DNA from: JAGXRK01 sp963714415 | Lineage (GTDB): Bacteria > Bacteroidota > Ignavibacteria > Ignavibacteriales > Ignavibacteriaceae | Reading direction: 5' to 3' | NCBI GenBank assembly: GCA_963714415.1 | Contig: CAVQOL010000002.1 | Location: 62,001 to 126,000, forward strand | DNA length: 64,000 bases | Part shown: positions 27,330-36,874 of the stretch, in pieces | Position numbering within the stretch: position 1 is the stretch's first letter | How the letters are laid out: every line of letters starts with the position of its first letter | Notes under the pieces: generated by a model | Databases searched by the model: none | Told to the model about the DNA's origin: nothing | What the model saw: the letters and a program-made list of their open reading frames with translations, nothing else | Position numbers and translations under genes: made by a program

Positions 27330-27486
27330 TGAACTTCATTAAAATAAAAGCATTTCAATAAGATATTGGCACTTCTTTTATTTTATCTTTTTACAAATTT
27401 TTGACAAAAAATTGAAATTATAGTGACAAAATCAATCGGATTTGCAGATATAATTACAATAGAAATCAGTACTAAAATCATAAAAT

Positions 27487-28283
27487 ATGGATGATAAAAT
27501 GGAAAAAGTTGTTTTTGTAACGGGCGCAACAGGATTTGTAGGAGGTAATATTGTAATTCGCTTATTAAACGATCCGTCGATCTCAAAAATTCTACTCCTT
27601 GTTCGAGGTAAATTACAGAATAATGTTGAAGAACGAGTTAACAAGAATCTATCGGGACTATGTCCGGATCAAACACCTCTGAACACTACAAATAAAATTG
27701 AAGTAATTCGGGGCGATGTGTCTCAACCGAAGTTAGGATTAGCAGATAGACTTTATGAAAGTCTTGCAAGGAGAGTGACACACATAATACATAGTGCTGC
27801 AAATGTTTCTTTTGCTCAATCGATCGAAGAAGCACGACGCGTCAATTATTACGGAACAGAAAACTTGTTGAAGTTTGCACAGAAAGTTAAACTTTATGGA
27901 AGATTGCGGAGGTTCGGTTATATCGGCACAGCGTATGTATCAGGTAATCGAAAAGGAACAATCTATGAAAACGAGCTTGTATTGCCACCGGCATTTGGGA
28001 ATTCTTATGAACAATCAAAGTACGAAACTGAGAAACTTGTTCGAAGTTATTTTAAAATTCTACCAATCACTATTTTTAAGCCCAGCATCACCATCGGTGA
28101 TTCAACAACAGGAATTACAACTGCATTTAATGTTTTATACTATCCTTTAAAACTTATTTATAAAGGTTATCCTTCGAACTTTATCCCCGGATCAATTTTC
28201 ATTTGCATATTGTTCGTATTCAGTAACAAGTTTCTCTCCCGCCTCGAATAATAATGTTGTACCAGTTGATTACGTAGCTAAAT
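27487..28283 (+). pseudogene. fatty-acyl-CoA-reductase-like (male-sterility NAD-binding) gene, 3' truncated
   Basis: Begins with a Rossmann motif VFVTGATGFVGGNIVIRLL (residues 8-26), then VIRGDVSQPKLGL, HIIHSAANVSF and an extended-SDR YxxxK equivalent (YEQSKYETEKLV), then KPSITIGDS. After GSIFI the frame shifts, and NNVVPVDYVAKL follows in another frame, where such proteins continue for 100 or more residues. Here the sequence instead runs into a minus-strand fragment of a different gene. Known members reduce acyl thioesters or modify NDP-sugars. This copy cannot be complete. Confidence 0.7.
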
Positions 28284-28405
28284 TGCAATTTCAGGAAGCA
28301 TTTTCCTTAACTCATTTGCTATTGCTATATCTCTGGTAATATGCCCCAATCCCAAAGAGCCGCTGATGTATAAAACATTAATCTTACAATTATTTGCTTT
28401 TACGT
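28278..28405 (-). pseudogene. glycosyltransferase N-terminal fragment
   Basis: The minus strand reads CKINVLYISGSLGLGHITRD followed by IAIANELRKMLPEIAI, then a TAG at 28278. This is the glycine-rich start of a GT-B (MGT/MurG-like) glycosyltransferase cut off after about 40 residues. The stop falls in the end of the plus-strand reductase fragment, so the two broken genes meet tail to tail at about 28283. Confidence 0.45.
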
Positions 28406-28858
28406 AATGATAAAGACAGCGGGAAAATTTTCTACCATATTCTTTTCAAGTTGGAAGTGAATGTTCAGTAATCTTAATCCATTCTGGCCTGCAAACATTT
28501 TATCAATGAAGTTCCCTCCGAAGTAGCACGGGAAATTATATTTAAGATGTAGAGGAATTCAGTATTGCCATTTGATCGCTTAAAAATCCATTGAGTTTTA
28601 TGCTCCATACCTTTAAATGATTTTCCAATCCAACCTTCATTTTCTTTGAATTGCTGAATCTCAGTTCCTACAGTAACCTTCATTCCCATCGCTTTTGCTT
28701 TGTAAATATATTTACTGCCGCTACCACGGGTAATTGTGGTTATCGGCTTAAAGTCAGAAACTCCCTCAAACAACTCAGGCCATATTTTATAGTGGGAGCA
28801 TATAAAAAACTTTGTTTACAGGAGCTTGAATTATTACACTTCGCTTTATTTCAGTCAT
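28399..28858 (-). pseudogene. SRPBCC-domain protein, frameshifted
   Basis: From the ATG at 28858: MTEIKRSVIIQAPVNKVFYM, a break near 28795, then HYKIWPELFEGVSDFKPITT, AMGMKVTVGTEIQQF and HKTQWIFKRSNG. Near 28545 the meaningful frame changes again to NFPCYFGGNFIDKMF. The whole matches a cytosolic SRPBCC (polyketide-cyclase-like) ligand-binding domain of about 150 residues. The two single-base breaks and the surrounding fragments suggest decay. Confidence 0.6.
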
Positions 28859-28873
28859 CACTTAACTCCCAAA

Positions 28874-29391
28874 TTATCTTTGAGGCGGAGGAGGAACCAT
28901 ACACTGTACGCTAAAAGCAAACCATTCATTTTCCAGCTTATGATATACTGCCAGACAAAAACCTTTAATGGGCGGCACTTCTGTTCCATCCGGCATCTTT
29001 AGACCTGTTAAAATAAATGATGCCTCTCAACTGCAACATTATCGGCAGGAAACCGAATTACCTCTGGTGTTAATTTCATCTGTGTTCCTTTCATCGGACC
29101 CGCCAGCATTTCTTCTAAACCTTTCTGAATTTCTAAGCGACCCCGATTGAGTAATTCCATTCGCAAAGTATGAGAAGCGTTAACATCATAAATAGATGCC
29201 ACTGCCTCCGCATCACCTCTGTTGTAAGCATCTTCGTATTCTTGAACCCGCTTTCGCACTTCTCCTCTTTTGTTTCCTGTGAAAGACATATTGGGGAAAC
29301 CAATGACGAATCCGATTAGCAGATTTACTATGATGTGACTGACAAATTTTTTTTTCAATTCATCCTCTCTATATTTAAAAGAAATAACCAT
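28874..29391 (-). pseudogene. NTF2/SnoaL-like protein with N-terminal helix, frameshifted
   Basis: Residues 1-127 of the first frame: a membrane or signal helix (about 16-33), then VQEYEDAYNRGDAEAVASIYD, the NTF2-like alpha-helix start, and MKGTQMKLTPEVIRFPADNVAVE. Near 29030 the frame shifts and continues as ASFILTGLKMPDGTEVPPIK, then AVYHKLENEWFAFSVQ, to a stop at 28874. Joined, it is a complete small NTF2-fold protein of about 170 residues. Its ligand is unknown. Confidence 0.65.
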
Positions 29392-29479
29392 TTACTCTGT
29401 TTAACTATTTTTATTTGTAACAACATTAAATTCAATAATATAAATTCCCTCTAATCAAATCTGAAAACCTTCAATTATT

Positions 29480-30073
29480 CTATTCAGCTTTAATAAAAGT
29501 TGAATTTAATGACTCATTTAACCTTCGATTTTTCTGCTCGGAATGCACAAGCCAGACAAGGCCAATTCCGGCCACAATACCGTATCCAAAATCAGCCATT
29601 CCTCCATTGAGCGATAAAAGACCCCTTAGCAGCCATCCTGCCACGTTTAACAAGATCCAAAGGCTTGCGCGTTTCAATTGCTGACGGAGTATCAACCATT
29701 GTGGCACACCCAGAAAAAAACCGAATGTAATAATGCACAACCAATATCCCGTCAAGTGGAGGTTCCAATTGTAAATGAAGAAACCTTGGATGGTTTGTCC
29801 AAATGGATAACCTACCGCAAAGCCAACTGCACCTGCGAAAATAAGCCATAAAGGGGACACACCAACAGCTCGAACTATTGGCCATTGCAGGCAAGATATA
29901 ACGCCACCCCATACGAACCCCTTACCTAAACGAGCCCATATTCCTGGTTCACCCCCCATAAGACTGGCTGTGTCCGATCCGAAAACATAACCCAAAGACA
30001 TCCCCGCTGTTGAGAGCAGAAATCCAATAAGCCAAGGTATAATCTTAATCAAAGTATTAAATTTTGTTTTCAT
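29480..30073 (-). CDS. integral membrane protein, unknown
   Basis: 197 residues from the ATG at 30073; an upstream TTG at 30103 is less likely. Five or six hydrophobic segments with glycine-rich helices (AGAVGFAVGYPFGQ, NVAGWLLRGLLSLNGGMADF), then a short polar tail. It is the only fully open frame in this decayed stretch. I do not recognise a family motif. AAGGA lies upstream but unusually far (about 14 bases). Confidence 0.65.
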   Translation of the reverse strand: MKTKFNTLIKIIPWLIGFLLSTAGMSLGYVFGSDTASLMGGEPGIWARLGKGFVWGGVISCLQWPIVRAVGVSPLWLIFAGAVGFAVGYPFGQTIQGFFIYNWNLHLTGYWLCIITFGFFLGVPQWLILRQQLKRASLWILLNVAGWLLRGLLSLNGGMADFGYGIVAGIGLVWLVHSEQKNRRLNESLNSTFIKAE

Positions 30074-30110
30074 TGTAGATAATATCCTTCTTCCAATTAA
30101 CAATTTATTA

Positions 30111-31382
30111 TCACTTTAATAAAATCATTTTTTTTGTATCAATGAAAGAACCTGCCCTCAGTCTGTAGAAATAAACTCCACTTGGTTAGGTCCTCCGCAT
30201 TCCAAGTTATCTCATAAGTGCCAACTGGTTTTTCTTCATTTACTAGTGTTTCTATTTCATTCCCTAAAACATCGGAGACTTTAATTTGAACCTCGGATGC
30301 GAACTATTATTGTACTCGGATTAAAGGGATTAGGATAATTTTGTTCGAACGAAATTCTGTCGGTTGAATAGTTTCTTGTTCAACTGAAACTGGTTCAAGC
30401 TGATTTAGCAAGTCCGATCTGCCAAAGATGAATTCCTCCTGGATAACCACTGGCAGAATACCACATATACAAAGTATCTCCAACAAGTAATACTCTTCCT
30501 TCTTCAGTGTGTTCACTATCCCACATTCCGGGGGAAACGTTGATCACCGGATTTAAAGGATATTTTGTCCATACAATACCGTCCGGTGATGTAGCCAGAC
30601 CGATACGTCTAGTCCAATCAGGCTTCATACCTCCATAATACATATAGTACATACTGTCAATGAATATAACATTGGGCATATGAATACCACCATCATCCCA
30701 TTCTCCCGGGTCACCTAATCCGAATAATGGATTATTCAATGTATCCTTTTGCCACGAAATTCCATCTGACGATGTTGCATAACCCATTCCTACAAAAAAT
30801 GGAGAGAGGATAAAACCTTCGTACCACATTTTATAACCTCCCTCAACCGGAATAACACAGACACCGTGTATTCCATCTGTTTCCCATATTTCTGTTCCGG
30901 GAATGAGAACTGGATTATGAAGAGTATCTTTCGTCCAGTTAATTCCATCCAGTGAAGTGGCTAAGCCAATTTTATAAAAAAAGTTACTCCCAGTGTTACC
31001 AGCATAATACATTTTATATATTCCATTTTCCCTTATTACACAGGGAAATTCCACTGTGTAACTGTCCCACTTTCCTGGACTGGGCGAGAGAACTGTGAAT
31101 GGGAATATCCCAATCTATTCCATTATAAGATTTAGTAAACCCGATATTATTGTTAAATGATTCCCAGTTTATAGCTGCTGTAAACCACATCTCATATCTC
31201 AAAGAGTCAGCATTATATAAAACACTTGGTCCCTTTAAATGCCTGTACCAAGAACCACTTGGCCCACTAGCAAGGACCGGATTTCCTAGGTACTTCGTCC
31301 AATTATACTGTGCGAGTGCAACATCATTACTCATAACCAATGCTACAATGAGCAACAATAATTTGTAAATATGAATTCGCAT
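30111..31382 (-). pseudogene. secreted five-blade beta-propeller (GH43/GH32-like) with T9SS end, frameshifted
   Basis: A signal peptide (to VALAQ) precedes repeated blade motifs: SVLYNADSLRYEMWF, YKMYYAGN, YKMWYEGF, YMYYGG and LYMWYSAS, with IGLATSxDGIxWTK between them. This pattern is typical of GH43/GH32-fold propellers. Breaks occur near 31098, 30405, 30300 and 30190; the correct frames continue into EQNYPNPFNPST and SGVYFYRLRAGSFIDTKKM, ending at 30111. Role probably glycan binding or hydrolysis outside the cell. Several breaks make it doubtful that a whole protein is made. Confidence 0.7.
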
Positions 31383-31406
31383 AGTAACCTCCTAGTTATG
31401 GATGGT

Positions 31407-32720
31407 TTAAGTAAATGAATTTATTTTAGTAATAACCATTTTCTTTATCTCAATAAAACCACCTGCTTTCATTTGATAGAAATAACACCACTTGGTAAGT
31501 TTCCTGCATTCCAAGTTATTTCATAAGTGCCAACAGGTTTTTCTTCGTTAACTAATGTTTCTATTTCATTACCGAGAACATCAAACACTTTAATTTGAAC
31601 ATGTGATGATTGAGGAACGGAGTATTTTATTTTTGTGCTCGGGTTGAAGGGATTGGGGTAGTTTTGATATAAAACAAAATCATCCGGTGTATGGTTGATT
31701 TGATCTTCTATTGAAGTAACTATGTCCGTTAAAATTATATCCACCCCTACATTAGTACTTAAATCAAGTTTTATATAGTTCTCACCTTGCTGAAAACCAA
31801 GACCTTTTGAAATTAAAAATTCCTTAGCTGCTTGTAATGAATCAACTGCAATATTAATTGTTGTTAATTTAATGACTGTCTGACTGCTATCCAGAATTAG
31901 TGAAGGACCGGAAGGCGGGCTCCATTTTCCTGGTTCATCTTCCACTGTCGGGAAAAACAGACTACTTAATTTCTGCCTGTAATTTTCGAAATTATTTGAG
32001 GTGAGAATAATACTTTTAACCTTACTTAAAGTTAAAGGACCACCATTTATACTGTCTAATAAATTACTGTAATAAATATGCTGACTATCCGGATTTGTTA
32101 TCGCAGGTAAGTCCGCCAAAATCAAATGACTCGCAATCAAACAACTCGGGTGATACTGACAGAAGAAGACCAATAGTTCATTATTATAAAAGTTATTTAG
32201 CGTTATATTGGAAAAGAGAGTTAAGAATTGTCTGATCCGGTTCCCTGAATAAATAATGGAATACTTGTGATCTTGGTATACCTCTGCTATCCAATATAGC
32301 TGCAGTATTCGTAATTTCATTTGTGAAAGCGAAAGCGTTAAAATATGGTATATAAGTCGGAGGAGGAGGATTTAGTGTGTCAATGTTGAATGTTATAAAC
32401 TCAAGAAATACATTTCCCAAATAAACACCGGTATTGTAAAATTTTGAGTTGGGTGGCGATACAACATCTCTAATTGCCGGACTAAACCATTGGGGTAAAC
32501 CCAGGATTCCATTGAACAAGATTTGCATTGAATCTACCTCACAATGCTGTTATAATAAGCAGAGATGTGGTCTATTCTTTTTATCAGAATTGTACTATCG
32601 GTGATTACTTTTTCCCCAGTAATTACTTGAGAGATATCGCTACCCATATATCCGATGTGGGCAGAACAAATTTGTGTTACCTAACAAAAATATAAAAAGA
32701 TTTTGTAAAAAATATTTCAT
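31407..32720 (-). pseudogene. secreted protein of unknown type with T9SS end, frameshifted
   Basis: A signal-like start at 32720 (MKYFLQNLFIFLL), then pieces in three frames: HIGYMGSDISQVITGEKVIT, AIRDVVSPPNSKFYNTGVYL, SKVKSIILTSNNFENYRQKL, and a T9SS domain with YQNYPNPFNPSTKIKYSVPQ whose last strand (YFYQMKAGGFIEIKKM) is again out of frame near 31485. Shifts are needed near 32655, 32540, 32240 and 31485. I do not recognise the main domain. The two neighbouring T9SS ends (here and at 30111) share the string LGNEIETLVNEEKPVGTYEI. Confidence 0.65.
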
Positions 32721-33101
32721 AGTGAGTCTCCATTGAATAGAAACATTTATAAAAAACATTTCTGCTTCGGGAGAGTATTCGTAAAGGCGGAATGGGAAAG
32801 AAATGAACTAAACTCTAGCTTCTAACCCTCTCGGAGTAGAAAAAAATTATTGAATGAAATCTGCAATAAATTTTAATCAAAGTCAAAAAGAATCGGTTTA
32901 TATTTAGCAAGTAATAATAGATGCTGTCTTAAAACTAATTTAGACTATAAAATTGATTTTTTTGACTATATAGATGATAATGACATAAAATTCTATCCTT
33001 TAGAATTAGTGTAAATATTTCACAAATTTGAATCGATGTTTTATAGAATTCATCAAACCGAACGAAAAATTATTAATTATTTATTATAGCGGAGAAATAA
33101 A
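32721..33101. other. 381-base non-coding gap
   Basis: No gene or clear hairpin. It separates the T9SS gene (leftward) from osmC (rightward) and presumably holds both promoters. GCGGAGAAATAA before 33102 is the osmC ribosome site. Confidence 0.5.
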
Positions 33102-33530
33102 ATGGCAACTAAAAAAGCTTTTATTAAACAAGTTCAGGGAATAACATTTGTAGGCAAAACCGATTCTAATAATTGGGTCCCTATGGATGGTCCGGAAAAT
33201 TTTGGCGGAAGTAATGCCGGAATTCGTCCCAAAGAATTACTAATGTTAAGTCTGGGTGGTTGTTCGGGAAGTGATGTTGCCAGCATCCTTTCGAAGAAAA
33301 AAATTAAACTTGATAATTTCGAAATGAATATTACAGCAGATTCTGCAGAAGAGCATCCGCAGGTTTTTACAAAAATGCACATTGAATATGTTTTTTACGG
33401 AAAAAATATTCAGCCTAAAGATGTTGAAAGAGCTATTGAACTTTCAATGACAAAATATTGCAGTGTAACGGCAATGCTTCAAAAAGCAATGCCGATTGAA
33501 CATTCATACAGAATTGTTGAGTCAGAATAA
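33102..33530 (+). CDS. OsmC-family peroxidase-like protein
   Basis: 142 residues, the normal OsmC length. The two expected cysteines are present: C54 in SLGGCSGSDVASIL and C120 in TKYCSVTAML. OsmC/Ohr proteins reduce organic hydroperoxides with this Cys pair in the cytoplasm; the sequence resembles the YhfA/OsmC branch more than Ohr. It is a single gene with a clean start and ends in a palindromic repeat shared with the convergent VOC gene. Confidence 0.92.
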   Translation: MATKKAFIKQVQGITFVGKTDSNNWVPMDGPENFGGSNAGIRPKELLMLSLGGCSGSDVASILSKKKIKLDNFEMNITADSAEEHPQVFTKMHIEYVFYGKNIQPKDVERAIELSMTKYCSVTAMLQKAMPIEHSYRIVESE

Positions 33531-33597
33531 TTGGAATGATGGAGTGCTGGAATAATGGAGTATATATTCCATTACTCCACTACTCCAAATTTCCTAA
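33531..33597. repeat. long imperfect palindrome between convergent genes
   Basis: GGAATGATGGAGTGCTGGAA, then TAATGGAGTA, a short centre, and TCCATTACTCCACTACTCCA form a large stem. It fills the whole space between osmC and the VOC gene, so it may end both transcripts. Its repeated 'TGGAGTAATGG' units look like a dispersed REP-type element. Confidence 0.65.
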
Positions 33598-33600
33598 AAG

Positions 33601-33951
33601 TTAACCTTTTTGATACAGTCCTACAATATTTCCATCCGGATCTTCAAACAAAGCATACCAGCCCATAGCAGGAATTACTGTTTTGTTTCGTGAAATTGCT
33701 CCGCCGCTGTCTTTAACTCTTTTTAAAATAGAATCGATATCAGGCATATTTATATGAAAAACTGTTGAATCACCTTTAGCAACTTTATCAACTTTTCTCA
33801 ATCCTGCCATCGTTCCTTTGTGATTATTAAACAAAAGATAATCATTTCCAAATGGTTTAAATTCCCATCCTAATACCGTTTGATAAAAATCTCTTGATCT
33901 GTCAAGATCTGTTGATGGAATTTCAACGTGAGCAATTAAGCTTTCAGCCAT
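33601..33951 (-). CDS. VOC (glyoxalase/bleomycin-resistance fold) protein
   Basis: 116 residues from the ATG at 33951, preferred because AAAGGAAA precedes it; six more codons are open upstream. It shows LIAHVEIPSTDLDRSRDFYQ, the strand-helix start of VOC domains, WEFKPFGNDYLLF, and the end WYALFEDPDGNIVGLYQ. The C-terminal E (in LFEDPDGN) could be a metal ligand. Substrate unknown; this single-domain type is common. Confidence 0.9.
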   Translation of the reverse strand: MAESLIAHVEIPSTDLDRSRDFYQTVLGWEFKPFGNDYLLFNNHKGTMAGLRKVDKVAKGDSTVFHINMPDIDSILKRVKDSGGAISRNKTVIPAMGWYALFEDPDGNIVGLYQKG

Positions 33952-34147
33952 AAAAAATTTCCTTTCCATAATTATTTTAAAATCTGCTAAAAGTTAAAAT
34001 TCATATACAGAATATTCAAGTTGGTAATAAACTTTATACAATAAATTATCTTTAATATTTCTTATGGTGTTTATTTTTAGTATTTCTGGAGAAGAGTTCT
34101 GAGTCTGTGCCGTTTATCACAATTATAAACCGCTTAAAAAACAGCTA

Positions 34148-34190
34148 TTGACAAATAAATTCCAACTATTTATTTTTGAATAAACGTTCA
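34148..34190 (+). promoter_or_regulatory. promoter of the TetR/ABC operon with possible operator
   Basis: TTGACA (34148-34153), 17 bases, TATTTT (34171-34176), then TGAA-TAAACG-TTCA (34177-34190), a short inverted repeat right at the expected transcription start and just before the TetR gene. The repeat could be the TetR binding site; at 4-bp arms this is tentative. Confidence 0.55.
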
Positions 34191-34200
34191 GTCAATATTA

Positions 34201-34778
34201 TGCCAAGAACAAAAGAACAATTTGAAGCTAATGAGGAAAGGAAGCCGCCAGAAAATTCTGGATGCGGCTCTCGAAGTTTTCGCCAAGCAGCAGTTACCAT
34301 TCAGCATCGGTTGCTTCGATCGCAAAAACAGCAGGCATATCCAAAGGATTAATGTATAACTACTTCAAAAGTAAAGAGGAGATGCTGAATGAATTAATGA
34401 TTGGAATGATGGAAAACCTGATGTGTGAATTTATGCCTTTAAAACCGGATAAGAAATTTACAACAAGATGATATAGTTAATTTCATAAACGTCGGAATTG
34501 ATCTTGTGTTGGAAAAACCATACTACTGGAAATTATACTTCTCTGTTTTTGTTCAACCCGATGTTATGGCTATGGTATATGAAAAAATGATGGAAGCTGG
34601 CGAACCATACATGGAAGGATTAACTGAATATTTCAGGAGCAAAGGAGAGGCGAATCCCGAATTTATGATGCGTTATTTTGCTGCAGTTATGGATGGCATT
34701 CAGTTGCATTGTATGTTGGATCCGAAATCCTTTCCGGCAGAAGAAGTTAAAAAGTTATTGATTAAACAATTTGTTTGA
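34201..34778 (+). pseudogene. TetR/AcrR-family regulator, frameshifted
   Basis: Starts MPRTKEQFEANEERK at 34201. A shift near 34250 leads to QKILDAALEVFAKQ, another near 34295 to YHSASVASIAKTAGISKGLM and YNYFKSKEEML (the TetR HTH), and a third near 34465 to the ligand domain (INVGIDLVLEKPYYWKLYFS to LIKQFV). Restored length about 190 residues, normal for the family. It would repress the following transport operon. Three single-base breaks in 270 bases are as likely to be sequence errors as decay. Confidence 0.8.
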
Positions 34779-34793
34779 TAATGAAAATACTTG

Positions 34794-34861
34794 AACCGCA
34801 TAGACACATAAGGTCACATAGTTTTTAAAATTTCTATGTGTTTCTATGTGCCTATGTGGTT
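34794..34861. repeat. ACATAG palindromic repeat, copy 1
   Basis: Two 28-base arms, AACCGCATAGACACATAAGG... and ...CTATGTGCCTATGTGGTT, match at 22 of 28 positions when folded. It lies between the TetR gene and the LolA-like gene. Related copies are at 38099 and 38595. Confidence 0.8.
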
Positions 34862-34890
34862 AATGCACTCAATTGAGAAGAGGAAATAAA

Positions 34891-35628
34891 ATGAAAACGC
34901 TAATAATTATTATTACAATTATATTCTCAACTTCCTACGCTCAAACTGGAAAAGAGATAATTCAAAAAGCTGATGAACTAATGCGTTCAAACAGCAGCTA
35001 TTCAGAGCTTAAAATGACGATAGAAAAACCGAATTGGTCCCGTACTATTGGAATGAAAGTCTGGGCTCTTGAACCCGATTTTGCCATGATCTATATAACC
35101 GAACCGGCTCGAGACAAAGGTTCTGTAACACTCAAAAGAAAAAATGAAGTGTGGAACTGGCTGCCATCAGCACAAAGAGTGATTAAAATTCCTCCGTCAA
35201 TGATGCTTCAATCATGGATGGGATCAGATTTTACGAATGATGATCTTGTTCGTCAGTCTTCTGTTGTGAATGATTATCACCATAAATTGATAGGTGAAGA
35301 AAAAATATCCGGTTATGATTGTTACAAAGTCGAAATGATTCCTAAGCCAGAAGCCGGAGTTGTGTGGGGAAAGATCATTACCTGGATTTCTAAAAATTCT
35401 TATCTGCAGATAAAAACAGATTATTATGATGAAGATGGTTTTCTTGTAAAATATTTTATCGGCAGCAAAGAGAAAAAAATGGGAGGAAGAAATATCTTAA
35501 CTTATTGGGAAATGATTCCTGAAGATAAACCCGGTAACAAAACAATTATGGAATACTCAACAATTCAGTTTAATTACAAAGTTGAGACTTCATTTTTCTC
35601 AGAACAAAATATGAAACGCGTGAGGTGA
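34891..35628 (+). CDS. outer membrane lipoprotein-sorting (LolA-like) protein
   Basis: 245 residues from the ATG at 34891 (GAAGAGGAAATAAA upstream; the frame is open six codons earlier). A signal peptide (to SYAQ) is followed by a LolA/LppX-like domain: IIQKADELMRSNSSYSELKM, KVWALEPDFAMIYITEPARD, WNWLPSAQRVIKIPPSMM and SWMGSDFTNDDLVR, the last typical of the 'outer membrane lipoprotein-sorting' DUF family. Such proteins carry lipid or lipoprotein across the periplasm. It is followed within 3 bases by the permease genes. Confidence 0.88.
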   Translation: MKTLIIIITIIFSTSYAQTGKEIIQKADELMRSNSSYSELKMTIEKPNWSRTIGMKVWALEPDFAMIYITEPARDKGSVTLKRKNEVWNWLPSAQRVIKIPPSMMLQSWMGSDFTNDDLVRQSSVVNDYHHKLIGEEKISGYDCYKVEMIPKPEAGVVWGKIITWISKNSYLQIKTDYYDEDGFLVKYFIGSKEKKMGGRNILTYWEMIPEDKPGNKTIMEYSTIQFNYKVETSFFSEQNMKRVR

Positions 35629-35631
35629 TAA

Positions 35632-36873
35632 ATGCTTACATATGTTAGTCTTGCTTGGCGTAATCTCTGGAGAAATAAAAGACGAACTCTGATTGCAGCT
35701 GCATCGGTATTCTTTGCTGTAATTCTTGCACTTCTGATGAGATCAATGCAGACGGGTTATTATGATTATATGATTGATTCTTCGGTAAGAATGTATACAG
35801 GCTATATCCAGGTTCAGGGAAAGGACTATTGGGAGAAAAGATCACTTGAAGAAAGTATTATTCTTGAAGATGAAAAGGTTGATCAAATAAATAAGATTGA
35901 AGGAATTGAACATACTGTAAAAAGATTTGAAACGTTTTCTTTGATCTCTTTTGAAAAAGTAACAAAGGTTGCTCAGATTGTGGGAATAGAACCAGAACGA
36001 GAAAATGAATTAACCTTATTGAAAGAAAAACTTATAAAAGGTAAATATCTCACAAATGATTCCCGCGGAATATTGCTTGCTGAAGGTCTTGCAGAATTGA
36101 TGCAGGTTGATATCGGTGATTCCGTTCTGATTTTTGGGCAAGGTCTTTATGGAATTACTGCCGCAGAACTTGTTCCGGTTCAGGGAATTGTAAAGTTTAA
36201 TCTTCCTGCGCAAAATAAATCATTTGCTTATGTATCAATTCCGTATGCACAGTGGATTTTTTCAGCACCCGATAGAATAACTTCTCTCTCCATTATGATT
36301 GACAATCCGAAGAAGTTAAACTCTATTCATGAAAAGGTTAAATCGCTTTTTGAACAATCTTCTGGGCAGGCAGGAGAAAGTTATGCTGTAATGACGTGGG
36401 AAGAACTTTCACCGGAATTAGTTCAATCAATTCAGATTGATAATGCACAAGGAATAATAATGCTTGGGATTCTTTATCTCGTAATTGCATTCGGAATTTT
36501 CGGAACAATTATGATGATGACTGCCGAACGTGTAAAAGAATTTGGAATTCTTATTTCAGTGGGAATGAAAAAATGGAAACTTTATTTAGTAACTACACTT
36601 GAAACTATTTTCATATCGTTTATAGGAGTTGCAGCTGGTGCAATCGTAAGTCTTCCCATAATAATTTATTTTGTAAATAATCCCATTCCTCTTACAGGCG
36701 AATATGCCGAGGCAATTCTTGCCTGGGGATTTGAACCTATAATGCCTTTTGCAATTTATCCCGGAATGTTTATTGCTCAAATGTGGACTGTCCTGGCAAT
36801 TGCACTCTTTTCGGGACTGTATCCAATAAACTTTATTAGAAAAATTAAACCCGTAGAAGCAATGAGAGGTTGA
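35632..36873 (+). CDS. ABC transporter permease, FtsX/MacB/LolC type (1)
   Basis: 413 residues: an N-terminal helix (about 19-38) after SLAWRNLWRNKRRT, a large periplasmic domain (about 40-270), then three C-terminal helices (about 275-300, 320-345, 380-400) ending with YPINFIRKIKPVEAMRG, the usual FtsX-family end. It starts 3 bases after the LolA-like gene and is followed after one base by a second permease of the same type, giving a LolCE-like pair. Confidence 0.93.
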   Translation: MLTYVSLAWRNLWRNKRRTLIAAASVFFAVILALLMRSMQTGYYDYMIDSSVRMYTGYIQVQGKDYWEKRSLEESIILEDEKVDQINKIEGIEHTVKRFETFSLISFEKVTKVAQIVGIEPERENELTLLKEKLIKGKYLTNDSRGILLAEGLAELMQVDIGDSVLIFGQGLYGITAAELVPVQGIVKFNLPAQNKSFAYVSIPYAQWIFSAPDRITSLSIMIDNPKKLNSIHEKVKSLFEQSSGQAGESYAVMTWEELSPELVQSIQIDNAQGIIMLGILYLVIAFGIFGTIMMMTAERVKEFGILISVGMKKWKLYLVTTLETIFISFIGVAAGAIVSLPIIIYFVNNPIPLTGEYAEAILAWGFEPIMPFAIYPGMFIAQMWTVLAIALFSGLYPINFIRKIKPVEAMRG

Positions 36874-36874
36874 T

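Noticed and set aside
26000..33000. Transposon or prophage as cause of the broken region
   Set aside because: No transposase, integrase, terminal repeats or phage genes are visible.
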